This document shows positions 33,739-44,205 of a stretch of DNA of 64,000 bases, one piece after another. Below the pieces are notes generated by a model. It saw only the letters and a list, made by a program, of their open reading frames with translations, did not search any database and was not told the origin of the DNA. The position numbers and the translations under genes were made by a program. Positions within the stretch are counted from its first letter, which is position 1, and each line of letters begins with the position of its first letter. Origin of the DNA: Bombyx mori (lineage: Eukaryota > Arthropoda > Insecta > Lepidoptera > Bombycidae); contig NC_085127.1 in the NCBI RefSeq assembly GCF_030269925.1, positions 6,207,501 through 6,271,500 of the forward strand, in the 5' to 3' direction.

Positions 33739-34676
33739 CTTAGTCTGGCCATAAATACTGTTACAATTAAAAATAAACAATTACATTTGAATTTGGAATC
33801 TGTCATTTTTATATGATTGCTCATTGAGTTTTCTCATTTTGGCGCCAATACATTGTACAATATTTTGCGATATTAAAATGGAGTGGGGTGATAAAGAGAA
33901 CCGAATCGCTGTGATTGCATTACACAAAGTAGGTATGGAGCCAAATGCAATTTTTAAAACTCTCCATACGCTTGGTGTTAGTAAAATGTTTGTGTACCGG
34001 TCTATTAATAGGTGCAATGAGACCTCCTCTGTTTGTGACAGAAAAAGATCTGGCCGTCCACGTAGTGGCACTATCCTACTTCAGTGATGGTTTGGTGGGG
34101 TATTAGCTATGAAGGAGTGACTGAGCCATACTTTTGTGAAAAAGGTATCACAACATCGGCACAAGTGTATCAAGATACCATTCTTCAGAAGGTAGTAAAG
34201 CCCCTTAACAACACCATGTTCAATAATCAAGAATGGTCCTTCGAGCAAGACTCGGCGCCAGGTCATAAAGCTCGGTCTACGCAGTCTTGGTTGGAAACGA
34301 ACGTTTCGGACTTCATCAGAGCTGAAGACTGGCCGTCGTCTAGTCCTGATCTTAATCCGCTGGATTATGATTTATGGTCAGTTTTAGAGAGTACGGCTTG
34401 CTCTAAACGCCATGATAATTTGGAGTCCCTAAAACAATCCGTACGATTGGCAGTGAAAATTTTTCCCATGGAAAGAGTGCGTGCTTCTATTGATAACTGG
34501 CTTCAACGTTTAAAGGACTGTATTGCAGCCAATGGAGACTACTTCGAATAAGCTTTTTATACTTTAAATTGTTTTATATTTATGTATTAAACTAACACAC
34601 TGTAAAAGTAATAAATGTTATTTGCCATACAAACTTTTTTGTTTTCCTTTGGAACAGTATTTATGGCCCGACTAAG
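33739..34676 (+). mobile_element. Tc1/mariner element, DD37D (maT-type), internally deleted
   Basis: Terminal inverted repeats CTTAGTCTGGCCATAAATAC and its near-complement (one mismatch, 34651-34676 side) are flanked by TA dinucleotides (33737-33738 and 34677-34678). At 938 bp it is about 350-400 bp shorter than typical full maT elements. The two ORF fragments inside lack the middle of the transposase. Confidence 0.88.
33878..34551 (+). pseudogene. maT-type (DD37D) mariner transposase, deletion derivative
   Basis: The N-terminal piece (33878-34087) starts MEWGDKENRIAVIALHKVGM and holds the first helix-turn-helix and the RKRSGRPRS basic segment. After a deletion with frame change, the C-terminal piece (from 34087) starts MVWWGISYEGVTEPYF and runs to the stop at 34549-34551. 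It has EQDSAPGHKA with the second catalytic Asp and SSSPDLNPLDYDLW with the third. Exactly 37 residues separate these two aspartates, which defines DD37D. The first catalytic Asp, expected in the lost middle, is absent, so the protein cannot be active. Confidence 0.85.
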
Positions 34677-34745
34677 TATAAGTACTTCATTAGAAAATTA
34701 GCACTTGAACTCCGGGTTTTAAACATCGGCACACTTGTATCGAGT

Positions 34746-34950
34746 CTACTACATTGAATTGAGTCTTGGTAGCATTGTGAACAGCTTTGGTAATCTCTTG
34801 ATACATATCTTCTACTTCTTCATCTGAATGTGAGACAGTTGGTGCGTCACCCTGGATGACTTTCAAACTACAGCGCCTAGAAAGCCTAATGACCAAATAC
34901 GCAAACCTGATGGTCACACGGGAGACTTCTTCGACGCTATCAGTCAAGAG
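34746..34950 (-). pseudogene. LINE endonuclease-domain fragment, inverted
   Basis: The minus-strand frame contains YLVIRLSRRCSLKVIQGDAP, then TVSHSDEEVEDMYQEITKAV and TQFNVV. This is the core of the APE-type endonuclease found at the N-terminus of many insect LINE ORFs (L-K-x-I-Q-x-YAPT...E-x-Y). It is broken at both ends and faces away from the neighbouring LINE fragment. Confidence 0.65.
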
Positions 34951-35135
34951 TCTATTAACGAGAAACCCTAGCGTGGGCCACCCCTCGATTAGGTGGTACG
35001 ATAACCTTCAAAGGGTGGCTGGTGAGAGGTGGATGAGGAGAGCCGAAGACCGGGCTCAGTGGTGTGGATTGGAACAGGCCTGTGTGTACGAATATGGGTT
35101 GATAATGGTGATGATAATAATGATGATGATACTTG
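34951..35135 (+). pseudogene. LINE RT C-terminal fragment with GAT-rich tail
   Basis: The plus-strand frame reads SVGHPSIRWYDNLQRVAGER, then WMRRAEDRAQWCGLEQACV, followed by a GATGATAAT-type tail (35100-35130). The R-W-x-D-(D/N)-L-x-x-VAG-x-x-WM pattern is the C-terminus of a common insect LINE group. Together with the inverted endonuclease piece it looks like one LINE insertion with a 5' inversion. Confidence 0.7.
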
Positions 35136-35708
35136 TATCGCTCGACAATATTACATCAGGCGTCGTATCCTTTCAGGCACGATTTAAATCACTTTGTAAA
35201 CCTATTTTTGAGTGTAAATTTTAATTATCTTTAAGGGCTATGAATTGATCTTTCTCTATTTATTTTTCTCTTTCAACTTTTCATCTCGATTGAGGCTAAA
35301 ATAGAAATTAATAAAATAACTCCCAATTTCTAGTAACAATTATTTCAATGAACGTCGAAACCTATCTCGAATAATATTAATGAAAAAAATAAAATTGAAA
35401 TTGAACATAATAAACTGGATTAATATTGCTTTTATGTTCTTAAGAAAGAAAAAAACATCAAAAGAATGAAATTGACTTTTACATCAAAACGAGGCGTGAT
35501 GAAAATTATTGCTCAAAAAGTCAAGTTACCAAAAAGATCCTTCGCACGTGTAAGAAAGAAAATTTAATATACAAATGAGAAACGAACAAGCGCCTACGTG
35601 TTTTTCTCTTATTTAAAGTGCTTACGTTGTTCAATTGATGGAAAAAATAGGGGGAAAATGAATGAGAGATGAATCGTCCCAAATACGAGACTTTAACAAA
35701 TTATGTAT
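35136..35708. other. unrecognised AT-rich DNA
   Basis: No feature recognised. Confidence 0.45.
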
Positions 35709-35752
35709 ATATATTTTTATTGCTCTTATAGGCAGAAGAGCATACGGCGTCG
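35709..35752 (-). repeat. repeat family B tip
   Basis: Only the tail-proximal 40 bp (TTTTATTGCTCTTATAGGCA) remains. Family G sequence begins where B would continue. Confidence 0.55.
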
Positions 35753-35905
35753 ACGAATAAGCTTTTTAACACTAGTCACACATGATGCTCTGTAATTGAC
35801 TGAATAAGCTCGCGATCCACCTAGTGCTAGGAAATTTCTAGAGATTGCCTATGCACTCCGATAACAGGCCATACGTCTTGTCTATCTTATACTGCAAAAA
35901 AAGTC
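35750..35905. repeat. repeat family G, copy 1
   Basis: Matches the reverse complement of 51362-51515 along its length, from GTCGACGAATAAGCT to GTCTATCTTATACTGC. It contains GCTCGCGATCCACCTAGTGC, a relative of the 3'-end phrase of SINE A. Non-coding. Confidence 0.65.
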
Positions 35906-35913
35906 TTTTTTTG

Positions 35914-36006
35914 TTGCCCCTGTAGCCCACCTTTTGGTAAGTGGTTACCGTCGCCCATGGACTTCAGCAATGCCAGGGACAGACCAAGCAGCTGCCTACC
36001 GTTAAA
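35914..36006 (-). repeat. repeat family B 3' end
   Basis: Minus-strand copy with a small deletion, ending near GCAGCTGCCTACCG. Confidence 0.75.
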
Positions 36007-36769
36007 AGATTTGTACCTGACCTACATTCAAAATACTGCTAATTATGTCATCGCAATTATCGATATTGGCTGTCGTACCACCAATATTTGTCTTTAGATC
36101 CATTCAAACAGATTTAGGTTTCTAATGCACGCAAGATCCGATAATTGTGCCTTAAATCAGGCTTAGAGGAGCCTAACCGATTAGAGTCCGCTCAGATGTT
36201 GGGCGTTCGTTGCCAGAACGTTCTTTGTTCGAAACAGAACGCAACTAGGTATTCAGGTTAACGGCTCGAAGTCCCTCATTAGGGCCTGGCTCCACTCCAA
36301 ATACAGGGCAATAGAAGTTACAGTGACGTATGAGAGTAACGCCCCTTAATGCCTTGTAAAGAACTTCGACTTTGATGTTAAGCTGGGATGTATTTTAATG
36401 TAAAGCTTGTTGTGTGCGATTTTGGTATTTTCACAGAAATCTAATTATCGAGCTGCACGAGAAAAACTGACTTGTAGCTGTCGTAATAGAATTAAAATTA
36501 AATTAACTGAAGTATTTATATATACGAGTATAGTATTTAAATACGGATTTTAAATTATAATTCAATTGAATCGTTTTATTTATATAGAAAAATAGCTGTA
36601 GTATAGGGCTACTATCTATTTTATTACATATTATAATTGCCATTTATTGCACTACTAACATTTCTACCATTCTAACTTAGCCTACTAAGACTTACTAATA
36701 CTACTGCTAAGATTCTTAATTACGTATTAATTTACTAAGATTTAGCATTTAGACTTTAGAATCTCTTCT
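36007..36769. other. unrecognised DNA
   Basis: A moderately GC-rich stretch at 36170-36370 may be an old repeat; nothing nameable. Confidence 0.4.
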
Positions 36770-37028
36770 TTTTCTCCACCTTATCCCACTAGGTGGGGTC
36801 GGCACAGCTAATTTTTCTCTTCCATTTTCTTCTATTAGCCGTCATTCACATACTCCATCCATGTCTTCTTCGGTCAACTTCATCCCCCTCTACCTTGCAC
36901 TACCATTTCCATACATCTCCTAGTCACATGCATCTTCTCTCTACGCATTACATGTACATACCACGCTAACCGTCCGCTCTTTAATTTGTTGCTTACCGGG
37001 GTTACTTTCACACTTCCTCTGATATAGA
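36770..37028 (-). mobile_element. LINE 3' fragment, inverted relative of 1011-1310
   Basis: The reverse complement matches the fragment at 1011-1310 over nearly all its length, including the 3' UTR end. A deletion removes the part coding for the MRERRVSVEL segment, so the frame is broken. Confidence 0.75.
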
Positions 37029-37896
37029 CTTAGACTTTATTTTTATTAACTTTATTTTTATTAGCATATTTTTAAGTTTTAAATACTCTAGACAATTGTT
37101 TTTACTGTATTCCCTTTGTGAATACCAGACACGTTAACGTGTACTATTTGAATTTTCATCCAACTTACTGTGAAGTTGAACAAACTGTTTGGCCTCAAGA
37201 TTCCTAACAATCAACAAGAGGTGCTTGTTGCATTCAAATTTTAGCCTAATAACATTTTAGTCGCTAGTCGATTACAAACTCTCTATAACCGTATAGTTTT
37301 CTCAAAGTGTTAGTTGTTCTAATCATCAATACTTCAAAGATTTAGTAGATTCACCTGATTTCCAGAGTCATGGACGTAATTAAAACTAAGTACTTTTACG
37401 GTTTAAAAAACGCGAGATTAATCCGTAAAAGTAGTTTAAATTATGTTCAATTTATAGAATATATTCGAGTAATTCGAGATTACTTAGTTTTACGCTCATT
37501 AGCAATGACCATATTCGTAGAATTAATCACGGACTGATAAATTTAGCGCGCCGTTGAAAGCGGGGTTATTATATAAAAATAATATAATCGAGACAGCAAA
37601 TAATCGTATTTGATTCTATGTAACGGATTCTAATAAATTTGGATTCGCGTCTCGTCAACAACCTTTAAAAGTTAATGATCTACAAGTAAAACATTTAGAA
37701 TGCCTCTTCACAAACGATAACTGTTGGCGAGCGCGAAGGTTCTCTTTTTATTAATAATCTGAAGATACATTTAGGTTTTTCTACAAGAAATATTAATATT
37801 AAACGGATAAATGTAATCCTCAAGAGCATCAGCATTCTGTAGGCTTGGGTGGTAAAATGAATGGCATGGCATTGTTTATTTTCGTTTTAATTTATA
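37029..37896. other. unrecognised DNA with a small hairpin
   Basis: AT-rich. A perfect 11-bp inverted repeat TACTTTTACGG / CCGTAAAAGTA sits at 37391-37433. Confidence 0.45.
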
Positions 37897-38336
37897 CTAG
37901 AGGTCCCGCAGTAGTCGAAATTCGACTATAATTAATTGGAATTGTAAGTTTGTACACTATTATGATTGTATTTTAATGTATTTTATACTATTATACTATT
38001 TCTATAATCACAAACTTCGCCAAGACTACACTATAAAAAATATTAACAAAGACAAACAATATTTAATCTATTCTCAATTTGATAACAGACGTCAAGAACA
38101 AAAGTTTGACAATAAATAGTATGCATGCGTGTGTGCGTCAAATACATGGTATGTAGTGTATGTAATGTTTTCTTTATTGATTTAATGTTTTTTTTATGCA
38201 ATATTTTAAAAAAATATTAGCATTGTGCACTTCTTCCCTATATTCTCTGTAAGTGTGTAAAATTTCATACTCCTCCGTCCGCGCAATTTTCGTAAAAAGG
38301 GATACAAAGTTTTTGCTTCACGTATTAATATATAGA
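37897..38336 (-). mobile_element. Helitron-like element H2, copy 3
   Basis: On the minus strand it begins TCTATATATTAATACG after an A and ends GGGACCTCTAG before T, so both canonical ends are kept. 440 bp, non-coding. Confidence 0.75.
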
Positions 38337-38776
38337 TAAACTAACTAATATTTGCAATCTGAAACCAGGGATGTTATCTTATATAATTAGATGTACCCCA
38401 GTTTTGATTTGTTTCTCTCTACGTTCTATCTAATTTGATCTTTAAATCTCTGTATCGAAAATCCTGTGTGAAATAAGGAAAGAACAATGAAAACATTTTT
38501 ACATTTATGATAATGTACAATTCAAGACGATCGCGAACGCCTTAAGAATTTATAACTAAGGCTTCAGACCGGAAATGTATCGCTTGCGTTTCCGACCGAT
38601 GGGTCCGGAATCCGATATGATACGCTTGATCTTTAGTAAGTCGAAGGCGAATCGTAGATTTGTCCGCTAACCTCGAGGATTCCTTCAGTTATTTCAGTCT
38701 TTTTTATTTATCGAAGAAAATGCGAAGATTCTTGTTATGTTGTTTATGCGGTTCTTTCTTGTACATGTTTTCGTTG
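38337..38776. other. unrecognised DNA
   Basis: No feature recognised. Confidence 0.45.
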
Positions 38777-39149
38777 TATATAAATATTAAAGGCATATCA
38801 CCTTCGTGTGGCCATTCATGCTAGAAGAAACACCCGGATAAAGTATACGTATATAAGCCTAATAAGATATTGGTTACATTATTTTAAACGGTTTGTTATA
38901 TTGAATAAAGAATAGCGCGCTTTAAAAGCCAGCCGAATTTTACTGAAACGAAAATTTCATTGCTATATAAATATTAAATGCATATCACCTTTGTATGGCC
39001 ATTCATGCTAGAAAAAACACCCTGATAAAGTATAAGTATATAAACCTGATAAGATATTGGTTACATTATTTTAAACGGTTTATTATATTGAATAAAGAAT
39101 AGCGCTGTTTAAAAGCCAGCCGAATTTTATGAAACGAAAACTGAATTGC
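38777..39149 (+). repeat. 187-bp tandem duplication (two units)
   Basis: The unit beginning TATATAAATATTAAA at 38777 is repeated from 38964 with few differences (for example GCCATTCATGCTAGAA and AGATATTGGTTACATT in both). Neither unit resembles other repeats in the window. Confidence 0.9.
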
Positions 39150-39271
39150 TCATTTTTTTAATTCTCATAATCCTGGTCAATGTATCAGAATTATTATATC
39201 TTCTTCATTAACGTATTTAACGGTCGTAAAAAAGTCTTAAAGTCGGTGAAAATCACATCAAAATATCATAC

Positions 39272-39730
39272 ACAAGCGACCCGCTCCAGCTCCACTCGGG
39301 TCTTTAACAAAAATTTCAACGATATTTGACGTTGTTTTATTTTTTTTAAATAAAAGAACACTTATTGTGGCCTAACTATAATAGTTAGACATATGTTGTT
39401 GCGACACTTTTTGAAAATAATAATGTGTTCTACAAAGTTGTAGTACATTATTTTATTCTATCATCAATAGTTTTTGCAGGGCACGCGGTGTAAAGAATAT
39501 TTTAGGTAATTTTTTTATAGCTTGGGTTACATTATTGGAGTTTTAGTAAGGAACCCTAATTTTTTTCAAATAAGATTATAGCCTATGTCACTCGGGAATA
39601 GTGTAGCTTCCAAGCAGTGAACGAATTTTTCAAATCGGTTCAGTAGTTTCGGTGCCTATTCAATACAAACAAACAAAGAAATCTTACCTCTTTAAATACC
39701 TATATAATATAACACCTATATTAGTGTAGA
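39272..39730 (-). mobile_element. Helitron-like element H5
   Basis: On the minus strand it begins TCTACACTAATATAGG after an A. Near its other end a hairpin GACCCG...CGGGTC is followed by GCTTG, apparently a mutated CTAG. Inside is AATCGGTTCAGTAGTTTCGG, a phrase common in insect Helitron-type repeats. Only one copy is seen here, so the assignment is less certain. Confidence 0.5.
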
Positions 39731-39934
39731 TTACATAACTATACTGGGTGTTAGGAGACCGCTTCCGAAAACAAAGACAGACGATATTACTAATGACAAC
39801 TTTGATGATGGGACAGAAAAAATCGATCCTGACTTAAAAAAAAATATTGGTACTGATGGTAAGTGGTCACCGTCATTTATGAACATCAATAATACCCGGG
39901 GCAACAAAAAAGCCGCTGGTGGAATGTTTTTCTT

Positions 39935-40060
39935 TTTTTTTTTTATTGCCCTTGTAGGCAGACGAGCATACGGCCCACCGGATGGTGAGTGGTTACCGTC
40001 GCCCATGGAGTTCAGCAATGCCAGGGGCAGAGCCAAGCCGCTGCCTACCGCTTAGTGTCT
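39935..40060 (-). repeat. repeat family B 3' end
   Basis: The best-preserved minus-strand copy (TTTATTGCCCTTGTAGGCAG through CTGCCTACCGC). Confidence 0.85.
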
Positions 40061-40660
40061 CATGAAACCTCTTTTGAAGAAGGACATTTCATAGACATAG
40101 GTCGTGAGATGGTCACTACCGGATTGCGGGAACTCTACTCCGGTGGTTGGCGATGCGACGATAAAATGAGACACGGGGATCAACTCAAACAATTCCTCAA
40201 AGCACACTTCTATTCGAAACACACGTCAGGTTAACTTACCGGAAAATCGATACACACGAATTCAAACGTTAATCGCGAACCAGCGGATCGATTGATTAAA
40301 GTTAAATGAACGCACTAAGCTCATCGGCACACGACCGACAGTGGAATCCGTTATAAATGTACGTAGGGAGTGTAATGTTTCTCCTTCAAGCCAAAACAGA
40401 TCAACCTAATGTGAACACATAACACTACATCTACCAAGGTTTATTTCGGCACATCCCTAAGGTAGACTGTCAGAGAATACCTATGGCATTAAGTCCGCCT
40501 TTATACTATCAAGTAAAGAAAGTTATAAATAAATAAATAACAATATTTATTTCCTAATCTAAGCGTAAATACTCGTGGTTTTACTAAGTTCAAGTGTCGT
40601 GAATACTTGTTCACTCGAGGCGGTAGATTCTATGCGCCACTTACTTTTCGATTATATTAA
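40061..40660. other. unrecognised DNA
   Basis: GC-intermediate at 40075-40235, with a short frame continuing from the B repeat. No domain recognised. Confidence 0.4.
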
Positions 40661-40963
40661 ATATGTTTAATGTAAAATATGTAAAAATGAATTGCTATTC
40701 GTAAGTCTCTCTAAAACTCTAGAACAGCTGGACCGATTTGACTAACTTTGGTCTTGAATTACTTGCGGAAGTCCAGAGAAGGTTTAAATGGTTTAAATAT
40801 GAAAATGCTCGGAATTAAATAAAAATAACAATTTTGTTTTTCCTTTGATGTGTCCCCCGTCGAACGGTTTCCTTTTGTTTGTTTTAAGTTTATTTTATAC
40901 AAAACTTTAGGTCTTTTATTTATCGATTGAGGCACTAACTACGAAGTCTGCCGGGTCAGCTAG
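40661..40963 (+). mobile_element. Helitron-like element H1, copy 2
   Basis: Keeps the canonical 3' end GCCGGGTCAGCTAG before T. The 5' end is decayed but aligns with copy 1 from AAAAATGAATTGCT onward. Confidence 0.7.
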
Positions 40964-41130
40964 TGTAAAATACAAATCTAGAGTAATTTTATTTCTAACC
41001 AGCTAGGAGTCGTAAACTTTTTTACCGTGTTTTCGTTCCGGTAAGAGTGGTAATACACACGTGTGTTTTGTGTCGGGTAGCCATCATAGAAAACAAGAGA
41101 TCAGACAGATGCTTGAATGTCGCTTACGAC

Positions 41131-41302
41131 ATTTGGGTTTGAAGGGCGGGGCGGCCGTTGTAACTATACTTGAGACCTTAGAACTTATATTTCAAGGTGG
41201 GTGGCGCATTTACGTTGTAGATGTCTATGAGCTCCAGTAACCACTTAACACCAAGTGGGCTGTGAGTACGCCCACCCGTCTAAGCAAAAAAAAATTTTTT
41301 TT
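41131..41302 (+). repeat. SINE family A 3' end
   Basis: Plus-strand copy from the GGGGCGGCCGTTGTAAC segment to an A-rich tail. Confidence 0.85.
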
Positions 41303-41639
41303 GAATATAAGCTTGCATATGTACGAGATCCGAGCATCAACATTCGGATCGTCATTTTACCGAGCAATTTCACCCGCTCAGTGGAAGATCTTCCCTTTGT
41401 CGTGAAACCTCCCAAATATGTGTATATGAACGTAGTAGCTCCGATGTGTTCATAAATTGCATCGAAAATAAATGGTATGTCGTAAAATAAAATCCAAATT
41501 TATTTATTTGTATATTTACTTGTGGTAGTATCTTATCCGTACACAATCATGGATTTGTTTGATTAGTTGGACATTCATTATTACAAAACCAATTGAGTTT
41601 AATCTCTGTACAATAGTTCAGTGAAGAATTTACAATCTT
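41303..41639. other. unrecognised DNA
   Basis: No feature recognised. Confidence 0.4.
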
Positions 41640-41750
41640 CTTCTTTCTAATCAGCCCACAGACCTTCCCCCAGCCTCGCCACAAAGACCGGTCCTGCGCT
41701 GCCTGCATCCAACGGATCCCCGCGAACCTCGATAAATCGTCGTACAATAA
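41640..41750 (-). pseudogene. LINE RT C-terminal fragment
   Basis: The minus-strand frame reads YDDLSRFAGIRWMQAAQDRS then LWRGWGKVCGLI, the same LINE C-terminal pattern as 34951-35135 (DNLQRVAGERWMRRAEDRAQ). No tail is clear. Confidence 0.65.
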
Positions 41751-44099
41751 TATTAGTAAATTAGGTGGCGTAGGAGTAGTTTTAACTTACGTTTTTAATA
41801 GATTTAACGACTTTCAATAGTGTAAATTTTAATAGAAAATCGTGTGCGCTTCGCACTACGTTTATTTCGAAAGTCAGTAAATTTAATCGAATTGAATCCA
41901 TTAAAACAGTAGGTACTGTAGTAATACGTTCTCGCAGACCCAAATCAGCGGTCGGATTCCCGATCCGGAACATAATTCTAGATCGGCCGTACCCATTATG
42001 GTGTCGAGGCAATTAGTGGTGGTCGAGCATTGGCTATTGTGACCCATTGTGCTAGATACAGCTAATAATAGAATTGAGAGCTTTTACCAAGTGAATTATG
42101 GTTGTATCGCGTTGCGCCCCGTAGTCGGCCCCGCTGTTTTCAAATTAATGGGCCCAGGGAATTTCAGGATAAGTATTCGTTGTTTATTACGTTAATGATT
42201 TATTATGGTTTTCTTTTTCACGGAAGCTAAATACGGCAAAAGTAATAAGGGTTGATGAAAATTGTCTATATGAATCTTTTTTTTTTTTGGTTTATCATCC
42301 CAAAAACAATCGATGCTTCTCATCGGGGAGCCTGGAGATCAGTAATACAGGTCTTTGAACCTAGTACAGACTTCAGCTCTTTCAAAGGCTTACAAAATAA
42401 ATTATAAGGTTAATTTCCATTTGTATTTGTACTATACCTTTAAGAGAGAAATAAATAAATTATTATTATTATTATATGTATACCATTGTTGCATATGAGT
42501 CCATAACCCATTTGGTATTTATTGGTAAATAGAGGCCAAAGATTTCATTTCAATCCACAGCGAAATTAGTTCAACTTTCTGAAGACCAAGCCTTAATTAC
42601 ATCGGAATGACGACTGTCCACCGATTAGGTGGTGCTTTTCAGAACAATTGGGTAGAAAGGTGACATCTACCAAGGTGATCTCATAGAGCCACTCTAGCAG
42701 TACTAGATTCCTTTTTAATTCACGAAGTTAGATATTTAAAAATATGTCCTCTCTGTTTTCGATACTAACTCATTACGTGTCTATGTTGTTTACTACATTA
42801 GTTACTAGTTCTCTAATTCACAAGCCTTTTAATAGTACAAATAACCACAATTACAGAATCTTATTCACGCAAGTAACCAACATTGTCTTAGGTGGCGAAA
42901 GTCATTTGTTTTATTCACGCCTCTTCATTTCCATTAGGCAGTGTGGCCCGCCTCAACAACGCCAGTTTATCTTTATAAATAGCACGGTAAATAGTGCAAG
43001 GAATGGGATATTCATTTCTTCTGTTTCGTGTTTACCTTAATAGTCTTTTTCAAGAACTTATAACTAACTTAAAATGTTTTACTATGCGAGACGGCATCAC
43101 AATGTTGTAAAAATGAAATTTAAAACAACTAAACTCAAAATATGTAGTTAATAAAGGCCCTTTTTTTAATTTCATTATTTAAATAAAGTCTCCGCTACTT
43201 CGCAAATACAATGAAGCCGTAATTTTTGTTGTGCAAAATTTTAGATGTTTTTATTTTTTTATTTTTTACTACCTACCCGCTATTAAAACAAAGACGTAAC
43301 TCGAAATTGCGCTTACGTGTTATACGCACATGCACTTAAAATGTCCATTATGTATTCCGAGAACGTTCGTTGGATTCCGTCGACCTCAACTTTAGAGATT
43401 AATACGGCAATGTACCTCCAAATTGACTCTTAATTAACATTATACTGTGAATCACCCCTTTTGTGTACAGAATGGAAAAGCATTTTTTTTTCAAGTCTGC
43501 TAAGCTCTCTAAGAAATACATCACAACTGGAAAATTGGTAATATAAAATTGGGTATCTGCTCGTAGAAAATTCAGCTACATAGATATTAATTGTCGGTTC
43601 CTCCTACCTAGATTTGATTTAAACTTTTCTCAGTATTGTTATGCGCTGGGGTTCGGGATAAATAAAATTCTACCGAAGTATAAATTAAAACTGTATTAGT
43701 GCTTAGAAAACTCACAGAATACTTTAAAATTCTTAATTCACTTCTTCCGCTTCGCTTCAGGTCATCCGTTCGCTGTTTCGCTTCGAGTAATTCCAATTAC
43801 TAACTCACTGCGTGCCATCTCTGCAACGCTTTTATAGTCGATACGACATCCCTAGAATTATCGAGAACATTCCCCACAAGTTGAGTATTTTCGATATGTG
43901 TTTCCGTTACCTGACAATAAATATCATTGTACTTCTCGAGCGTTCTAGGTGTTACTAGATCCTTTGATATTCGTTTCGGCTATTCGGCGATAGATGGCGT
44001 TACTCTTACCGGCGTAACAGTATTGTACTTGCCATATACCTACTAATAGACGTTGGACTGAATTCATCACAACGACGCTACTAGAGCGCGAACCGCTAT
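41751..44099. other. largely unrecognised AT-rich DNA
   Basis: A T-run at 42278-42288 and an ATT repeat near 42455-42475. The 98-residue frame at 42744-43040 has no motif. The composition at 43640-44040 hints at an old LTR but without evidence for ends. Confidence 0.35.
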
Positions 44100-44205
44100 G
44101 GTAGGTTACGGTTTCACGTTGTTCCTGGCTTTAGTGAAGTCCACCACCAACCTTAACCACTTTTGATCAAGTCCGTCGGCTTGTCAAGGCAATTTGTAAA
44201 AGAAA
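44100..44205 (+). repeat. repeat family B, decayed
   Basis: Weak match of GTTCCTGGCTTTAGTGAAGT and TCAAGGCAATTTGTAAAA to the B 3' end. Confidence 0.4.

Larger units (their letters stand above)
31863..34745 (-). mobile_element. SINE family A, old copy split by SINE X and by a mariner
   Basis: Three separated pieces join into one antisense copy. The 3' end and body are at 31863-32044, the spacer (ACACGATATTATTCG) at 33687-33738 and the tRNA-like head (CTTCATTAGAAAATTAGCAC onward) at 34677-34745. They are interrupted by SINE X (32045-33686) and by the mariner (33739-34676). The order matches the full copy at 17655-18095. Confidence 0.7.

Noticed and set aside
43640..44040. Solo LTR of an LTR retrotransposon
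   Set aside because: The composition and phrases near 43740-43920 recall insect LTRs, but I found no TG...CA borders, target duplication or primer-binding site.
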